DNA from: Aphrophora alni
Lineage: Eukaryota; Arthropoda; Insecta; Hemiptera; Aphrophoridae
Direction of reading: 5' to 3'
Length of the DNA stretch: 64,000 bases
Assembly: GCA_963513935.1 (NCBI GenBank)
Contig: OY740774.1
Span: 87,810,385 to 87,874,384, forward strand
In this document: in pieces, positions 57,830-64,000 of the stretch
How positions within the stretch are numbered: position 1 is the first letter of the stretch
Layout: every line of letters begins with the position of its first letter
Program-made: the position numbers and the translations under genes
The notes under the pieces: generated by a model
Told to the model about the DNA's origin: nothing
The model's input: the letters and a program-made list of their open reading frames with translations, nothing else
The model's database searches: none

Positions 57830-58830
57830 CTATTTTTAAAATGTTTTAAACCCTACATACTCTTACATTTTTCTTTTACACTTTACATTTTAAGGTAGTA
57901 GAATCGTTCCTTCTGTACAAACACTTAGCTTGTTGCTGTCCAATACATTAAATATTTCACAAAAAGGATCATGAGTCAGTCCATCAGTTTTGGGCCTTAC
58001 ATCCTTTGACTGTCTTGCATTATTTAAAACCGTCCCTACGGTATTTTCGTATTCAGACGTCAATAATAGATTCATCACGTCAAGAAGTGGATTGTTTGTA
58101 ACTGTCATGCGTGTCAATAGGCGCTTGCTTTCACATTTTTAACCTGTCATGTATTTCTCTAACGATTTGTTTAGTCAATATACATGTCTGTTTACTTATC
58201 CATACTGTTTACTGAGTTATAAATATGTTTTACTTTCATTTTGTATAAACAAAATGTAAACTAAAGGATTTGATATTCTTCTATGTAGGATGTGCCGACT
58301 CATCCTACACTTTAGAAATAAACTAGTTATTTTAACGATGGAAATAGTGTACATTTCTTTAAATTGAGGAACAGTGGAACCGTTACAGACTAGCGATGTA
58401 TGTACATCGAAAGATATCTTCGCTTGAATAGCTACACAAATGACTACTTGCATGCTTAAAGATTATTTATAACTTGACTTTAACATACGATATTGAGGAA
58501 GTAGTTTTCCGTTCTCGATTTTTACAGTACAGAGTAACAAACTTGCCGGTGGTAATTATTTGTTTGTTATTTTGAATGTTCTCTTCCAACGCTGATCCTT
58601 TTCGATAGTTGGAGGGCTTTTAGTCCTTAGTTGGAGGGCTTTGGGTATTACGTTATTCCCTTTTCTAAAGGCGATGATGACATCGTGGTATTTCGCCTTT
58701 AAAAAATTCCTGGAATTACCATAAAATAGATACCCTTAACCTCTAAATACATCCAAATATGTCAGGATCGAAGGAGAACAGGATTTTGTATAGAGAGACC
58801 TGATGGGAATGATGAAGAGTAGGATCTAAT
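57830..58830 (+). repeat. Left arm of large inverted repeat P3
   Basis: Paired with 62275-63275 over about 1 kb. Both arms keep the same open frames: 58117-57890 (-) against 62990-63244 (+), sharing VTNNPLLDVMNLLLTSEYEN; and 58453-58217 (-) against 62660-62890 (+), sharing KITSLFLKCR and ILFIQNESKTYL. The right copy is longer and has a few substitutions, both silent and amino-acid-changing. The arm contains module H (58310-58560) and ends in module D (58670-58830), which shows that D and H belong to one element. Confidence 0.9.
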
Positions 58831-59395
58831 TATCCATACTGTTTACTGAGTTATAAATATGTTACTTTCATTTTGTAATAGATTCTTCTATGTATGATTT
58901 GACGACTCGTCCTACACTTTAGAAATAAACTAATTATTATAACGAAGTAAATAGTATAAATTGAGAAACAATGCAATCCTTGAAGAGTAGCAATGATTAT
59001 TTATAAATTAACTTCGACGTACGATATTGAGGAAGTAGTTTTCCGTTAACCCTTATTACAGTAGAGAGTAGCAAGCTTGCCGGCGGTCATTATTTGTTCG
59101 TTATTTTGATTGTTATCTTCCAACGCTGATACTATTAGAGAATTGGAAGGCTTTGGGTTTTTACGTTAGTCCTTTTCTAACGTAAAGGCGATGATGCGTA
59201 TGGTATTTCGCCTTTAGAAAGCGGGAAAACATAAAATAGAGACGCCTATCTACTAATACGTCCACATAATGTCAGAATCAGATGATATCAAGAGTTTTTC
59301 TGGAGAGACCTGATAGGAAAGATAAAGAGTGGGATCTAATTCAAGACTAGATGAAGGAAAGTGTAGATTCCTCAGAAGTGCCACTATAAGTGAAT
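58829..59395 (+). repeat. Second, tandem copy of the P3 element (H plus D parts)
   Basis: It starts again at the point corresponding to about 58197 (CCATACTGTTTACTGAGTTA) and runs through H (58900-59110), GAGGAAGTAGTTTTCCGTTA and TTCCAACGCTGAT to D (59190-59395), ending TCTAATTCAAGACTAGATGA. A CTAACGTAAAGGCG versus TACGTTAGTCC local palindrome lies near 59160-59190. Confidence 0.85.
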
Positions 59396-59605
59396 CTCAG
59401 ATATGTATTTCAATAGTAAGCCTACATCTCACGTGTTTTAAAATTCATTTTCACAAAATTAAACGATCCAACAAAATTGTGTTTTAAGCAACTTAATAGG
59501 AGCAGATTGAGGACATTTATTCAAATAATTTTTACAAACATAATGGTTTACATAATTTACAAAAGAAAGACATTTATTTAAAAAATACAAAAAAAAATGT
59601 TAATA

Positions 59606-59897
59606 CTAGGGTGAAGGTTCCATTTTCTTCTTCCGCTCCCTGTGCCACTTGTTCTTCTTGTTCCGCCAGCGTCTCTGGGATCTTAATTCCTTCTCCTCTT
59701 CTTCCATGCGGTCCTCCCAGTCTTCGATAAGTATGGCAGAAGCTCTGACCATGGGAGGTGGGATGGTATATTCTGCAGGGAGCTCTCCCCGGGCCATTTT
59801 TAATTGCATGAGCTCGGGTAGAACTCCCTCATCCTTATAGTCGCTGTCGTGGAATGCGTCTTCTGTCCACGACCAGCTCTGATTTTTGATTCTAATC
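59606..59897 (-). CDS. Candidate terminal exon, unknown protein
   Basis: The frame is open from a possible acceptor (ACACTACAG/GATTAG, minus strand, exon starting 59897) to TAG at 59606-59608, 97 codons counting the stop. It reads WSWTEDAFHDSDYKDEGVLP, then MARGELPAEYTIPPPMVRAS, ILIEDWEDRMEEEEKEL and a basic end with RRWRNKKNKWHRERKKK. A poly(A) signal (AATAAA, TTTATT on + at about 59575) lies about 30 bp after the stop. GC content is well above the flanks. The acidic coiled-coil-like stretch followed by a basic tail suggests a nucleic-acid- or ribosome-associated protein, but no family was recognised. The acceptor overlaps a 9-bp hairpin (59898-59920). It lies inside the spacer of P3, so it could be a host gene exon or cargo of the element. 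Confidence 0.5.
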
Positions 59898-59920
59898 CTG
59901 TAGTGTACACGACACTACAG
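59898..59920. repeat. Nine-base-pair hairpin at the candidate acceptor
   Basis: CTGTAGTGT and ACACTACAG flank a five-base loop. It overlaps the proposed splice acceptor of the exon at 59606-59897. Confidence 0.8.
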
Positions 59921-60394
59921 TCCAATCTCGAGATGAAAACTGCTGCACTAACTGTACTTCTTGGTGCAATATTATCTAATAATACACAATCACAGCACGT
60001 TTATTTATTTTACGAATTAATATTTTAATTGCCTGATCCGTAGTTTTATCTTACTAGAACTTTATAATATAAAACGGAATAAATGGAAAGTCTATAATTT
60101 TATCCTTGAATTCAATAAACCACTTAAAATTCTAAGAAGATAAGGATGAAATGGCAACAGCCAGGAATATTTGAGTGCTTTGTAATAAGTTTTATCAACT
60201 CTCCAATCACAGTAAGGGAACAGTCAAAATATTATCTAAACTGAAAACATTGTGTTTAAGCATTTAAGTCCTGCAGTTGTTTTTACAATTGGATCAACGG
60301 AAAAACTCAAATATTGTTTGAAGATATTTGGTAAACAGTTCATAAATTCTCTTGGATATATGTTTCTTTTTTTTTTGTTTAAAAGTGATAAACT
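59921..60394. other. No recognised feature
   Basis: AT-rich; upstream side of the candidate - strand exon. No second exon was identified. Confidence 0.45.
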
Positions 60395-60515
60395 TCTCGG
60401 TCATTATCAACTTATAAGAAAAAGGGAAAATATATAAAATAAAGACCCCTAGCCCTCGATTACTCTAATAGGGTGAGGGTTGGTAGAGAACAAGAGTTGG
60501 TCAAGAGATACCTTT
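60395..60515 (+). repeat. Dispersed repeat D, copy
   Basis: CTCGGTCATTATCAACTTAT, CCCTCGATTACTCTAATAGG and GAGAACAAGAGTTGGTCAAG. Confidence 0.75.
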
Positions 60516-60769
60516 TTCATATTAAAAAATTTACAGGGTTTTTGGTACACCGTATATTTTGTAAAGTAGGAATATTTAAGCTAGGACACCATATATTTTC
60601 ATTTATAATTTTAATTCCTTGCGGTTATATTAAATTTGCTATCAATTGACGAACTGTGTTCTTTACAATAGGCCTACTACCTAAAAGCTAGGAAATGTTC
60701 ACAACAATAATAAAAAACCTAACCTAACCTATGCTCTCACTGTTATTTACTGTACCCGCTTGATTATAG

Positions 60770-61125
60770 AAATATTACTATCCAAATATATGATAAATTA
60801 TTCATAAGTGTTCTGGTAGTGTAATGGTTTAAGGCGTCACTTTACTTATTTAAAGTAGCACCTGTGATCTAGGATTCAAATCCAACGCAGAAAACAAAGT
60901 TTTTTTGTGCATATACATTCTTTCCAAGTTGTGGGAGGACAGGTTAGTTTAGGTTACGATTCAAATATTATGAAATAACTATTTCTGTGTGTTCTGGTAG
61001 TGCAGTGATTGAAAACGTCACTCACTTCAAAATAACACCTGAGATCTTGGATTCGAATCTCACGCAGTAAACAAGGTTTTTTTTCTGTGCATATTAATTC
61101 TTTCCAAGCTGTGGTAACAGATTAG
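60770..61125 (+). repeat. Tandem pair of tRNA-derived SINEs
   Basis: Two units, 60808-60950 and 60989-61125, spaced 181 bp apart. Each has GTGTTCTGGTAGT, an A-box-like segment, GATCT.GGATTC.AATC (B box) and CACGCAG or AACGCAG, then AAACAA.GTTTTTT, GTGCATAT and TTCTTTCCAAG.TGTGG. These are the best-preserved copies of the SINE family. Other members lie near 14.26 (-), 22.58, 25.5, 26.4, 40.07 (-), 57.43 (-) and 63.8 kb. Confidence 0.8.
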
Positions 61126-61845
61126 AGACTGTTTCATTATAGATTGACTTAAACATGCGATATTGAGGAAGTAGTTTTCTATCTAGTACAGTAGTACAGA
61201 GCTGCAAACGAGTGGTAATCAACGTTTTTTCGTTATTTTGGTAGCCTACAAAAGTTATGAGATTTATTAATAAAGATTAATATGGTAATAAAATGTTCTA
61301 AAATACATGTAATGGGAAAGTTAGTTTTAAATTTCGTTGCTAATTATTACTACTTGACTAGTTAGTAATTTCCAATATTTAGATTATTATTATATACAAT
61401 TAATTATAATTATAATTTAGTCATGCTTATGATTTTTCTTTCGATAGCCTACATCCAGGACAATATTATTAGTATATTGCATCCACAAATGAGCGATAAA
61501 TTAAAGTAGATAACTGAACGAAAATTTGCATTGAAATGTACTGAAGCAGCAGCAGAATGCTTTAAAATACTGAATTCATCATTAATCGATGCAGTTACTT
61601 AATAGGTGCAAAATTACCTGTCATTTACACTACCCCCGCTGTAAAACTATGAACTGAGTGTGTTAATGAAATACCTATCATAACCTACAAGTTTAAGTGA
61701 TACTTCACACGTGTTTTGAGTCTTTAGACAATATTAGCTTTGTTGTTGAAGTTTAATAAATTAAAACTGCATAGAAACACTTTCCTAAATCGATTTAAGG
61801 TACGCTCACACATATCAGTTAGATAAAATACAGTCTAAATCAAAA
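61126..61845. other. No recognised feature
   Basis: 61140-61220 resembles the start of H's GCGATATTGAGGAAGTAGTTTTC block; the rest is AT-rich without features. Confidence 0.4.
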
Positions 61846-61849
61846 ATAT

Positions 61850-62070
61850 TGAACGCGCTCTCCAGTCTGTACGTGTTGTGACGAAAATGAATAACCACAT
61901 CCCCACTATAATATATAATTGTCACTCTACAATCAATCGTTGCACGTGTCGGAGAAATGCAGATGCCTTTCGATGTCCCACACGACAACACGAGGAGTTC
62001 AAACAAGACAAGAGCATTAATATTCTTTAAAGGAGTTTTTTATTTTAATGTTTACAGAAAAGTATACTAT
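61850..62070 (-). repeat. Dispersed repeat H, copy
   Basis: TTGTCACTCTACAATCAATC, GCCTTTCGATGTCCCACACG and TTTTAATGTTTACAGAAA on the + strand. This is a nearly complete H unit just inside the P3 right arm. Confidence 0.75.
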
Positions 62071-62274
62071 TTTCTATATACATTAAATTAGTTTATTTTT
62101 AAATTGTAGAACGAGGTCACATCCTGCAAGAGAAATCAACACTTGCTTAGTTTACACTATAAAAAATGGGAAAATAAACGTTATTTATAAATCTATTTCT
62201 TCTATAAGTAAACAAGCATATTTATTTTAATAAAGAAATCGTTCCTGAATATACATGGCAGGTTAGGTTACGTT

Positions 62275-63275
62275 AGCATCTTTCTTCATCTTGTCTTTAA
62301 TTAGATCGTACTTTCCATCATTCCCATCAGGTCTCTAGACAAACTCTTGTTGTCTTCCGATCCTGACATATTTGGATGTATTTAGGGGTTAGGGGTCTCT
62401 ATTTTATGGTCTTTCCGGGTTTTTTTAAAGGCAAAATACCATGCTGTCATCATCGCCTTTAGAAAAGGGAATAACGTAAAAACCCAAAGCCCTCCAAATC
62501 TCTAATAGGATTAACGTTGAAAGGGAGCAATCAAAATAATGAACAAATAATTACCACCGACAAGTTTGCTACTCTGTACTTGTAATAATTGAAAACGTAA
62601 AACTACTTCCTCAATAACGTATGTTAAAGTCAGTTTATAAACAATCTATAAGTATGCAATTAGTCATTTGTGTAGCTATTCAAGCGAGGATATCTTTCGA
62701 TGTACATACATTGCTAGTCTCTAACGGTCTCACTGTTTCTCAATTTAAAGAAATGTACACTATTTCCTTCGTTAAAATAACTAGTTTATTTCTAAAGTGT
62801 AGGACGAGTCGGCACATCCTACATAGAAGAATGTCCAATCGCTTAGTTTACATTTTGTTTATACAAAATGAAAGTAAAACATATTTATAACTCAGTAAAC
62901 AGTATGGATAAGTAAACAGACATTTATATTGACCAAACAAATCGTTAGAGAAATACATGACAGGTTAAAAATGTGAAAGCAAGCATCTATTGACACGCAT
63001 GACAGTTACAAACAATCCACTTCTTGACGTGATGAATCTATTATTGACGTCTGAATACGAAAATACCGTAGAGACGGTTTTAAATAATGCAAGTCAGTGG
63101 AAGGACGTGAGGCCCAAAACTGATGGACTGACTCATGATCCTTTTTGTGAAATATTTTATGTATTGGACAGCAACAAGCAAAGTGTTTGTACAAAAGGAA
63201 CGATTCTACCACCTTATAATGTAAGGTATAAAAGAAAATTGTAAGAGTATGTAGGGTTTAAACATTTTTAAATTA
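62275..63275 (-). repeat. Right arm of large inverted repeat P3
   Basis: Partner of 57830-58830: D at 62275-62475, H at 62540-62850, then the two open frames on the + strand. The boundary word GAGTATGTAGGGTTTAAAC at 63246 mirrors GTTTTAAACCCTACATACTC at 57844. Confidence 0.9.
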
Positions 63276-63756
63276 GTAGTACAGTTAAAAAATTATATCT
63301 TTTATTTAAATAATTATAAGAAGTTTATTAGTGGAATAAATAAAGTAAAATTTGATTTTAAGTATTAATAAAAATTATGTATCTTTATTCATTGATTATT
63401 TACACTCTTACTTTCGCTTAATCTTTTGAGGTTTACGAAGGCCTGGTGTGTACAATTAAATGTCAAATTCAACATCAGCTCACCAAAAGACATATATGTA
63501 TATGAGTTTCATCGATATTAGACAATAACTCAAGTGTTATTAAATTGATATTAGTAATTCTTATATTCAAATAGTCAAATGGTTTTTAGATGTGAGAAAT
63601 ATAACTAAGAGGTAGGATTGATTAACATTTTAATACATTTTGCAGGCTAATACCTATATTAAAATAATCTAAATGGTGACATAGTAAAGAATATAAGTAA
63701 GGGGTAAAGTAGCCAAATTCGATACTCATATATTGTTTAAAAAAGTAACTATTCCT
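63276..63756. other. AT-rich; partial SINE tail
   Basis: 63.43-63.52 kb resembles the SINE body (CAATTAAATGTCAAATTC). No gene. Confidence 0.4.
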
Positions 63757-63900
63757 AAGTGTTCTGGTAGATATGAGGTTTTAGTCGTCGTTTTTCTAAT
63801 AAAAAACGACATTAAGATCGTGATTTCGAGTCCAATCGTAATTTTATATATAAGTAAAACCCAGTGTCAAATTCCAATACACCGACATAAATATATGTTA
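63757..63900 (+). repeat. tRNA-derived SINE, copy
   Basis: GTGTTCTGGTAGATATGAGG, TTTAGTCGTCG, TAAGATCGTGATTTCGAGTC and a tail ending CCAGTGTCAAATTC. Confidence 0.65.
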
Positions 63901-64000
63901 TTGGTTTCAACAAAATCGAATAAGAATTCAATTTTTAAATAAATTTGTAATTTATTCATATTGTAGGGTAGTAGCCACCAAGGTTGCGTTAGATAAATGA

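Overview
This window looks like a piece of a large, AT-rich, repeat-dense arthropod (probably insect) nuclear genome. The evidence is one spliced exon with clean GT-AG borders that reads as a TMTC-family protein, short interstitial runs of the insect telomere unit TTAGG, many decayed non-LTR retrotransposons of R1-like and Jockey-like type, mariner/Tc1-type transposase relics, tRNA-derived SINEs, foldback elements, microsatellites and two tandem satellites. I cannot name the species. There is no operon structure and no intact long gene.

Coding content is very small. The only confidently functional coding segment is a 100-bp internal exon (48702-48801, + strand) of a TMTC O-mannosyltransferase gene, so much of the window is probably intronic sequence of that gene. 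A second candidate is a 97-codon terminal exon on the - strand (59606-59897) with a possible splice acceptor and a poly(A) signal; its product is not recognised. An orphan core promoter (TATA, Inr and DPE at correct spacing) lies at 30134-30196. Everything else is mobile or repetitive.

Layout: 0-7 kb holds two - strand LINE 3' ends (1.0-2.1 kb), a direct repeat pair, a hammerhead-ribozyme-like sequence (3.83 kb), an R1-like LINE end (4.0-4.8 kb) and a C-rich foldback (6.2-6.8 kb). 7-14 kb holds dispersed repeats and an inverted repeat whose arms are tRNA-like (9.8-10.1 kb). 14.1-22.7 kb is a very large interrupted inverted repeat. 22.7-30 kb holds decayed LINEs and SINEs, one LINE split by another repeat. 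31-35 kb is a second large inverted repeat enclosing a perfect 228-bp AG run. 35-44 kb holds four hammerhead-like sites, a 201-bp tandem repeat and a 198-bp foldback with a 14-bp target-site duplication. 46.6-48.3 kb holds a foldback and a 127-bp satellite interrupted by a small inverted-repeat element, just upstream of the TMTC exon. 49-57 kb holds a foldback, a polypyrimidine tract and two LINEs. 57.8-63.3 kb is a third large inverted repeat that encloses the unknown - strand exon.

Two dispersed modules, named D and H here, recur about twelve times each. The 58-59 kb copies show that they are parts of one longer element, and H lies in the arms of all three large inverted repeats. The most novel signal is a set of hammerhead-ribozyme-like sequences: one has the canonical core, and a second group appears to carry a compensatory U-A in place of the C3-G8 core pair. 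They probably belong to Penelope-like or retrozyme-type non-autonomous elements. All homology calls were made by eye from translated and compared sequence; no database search was run.
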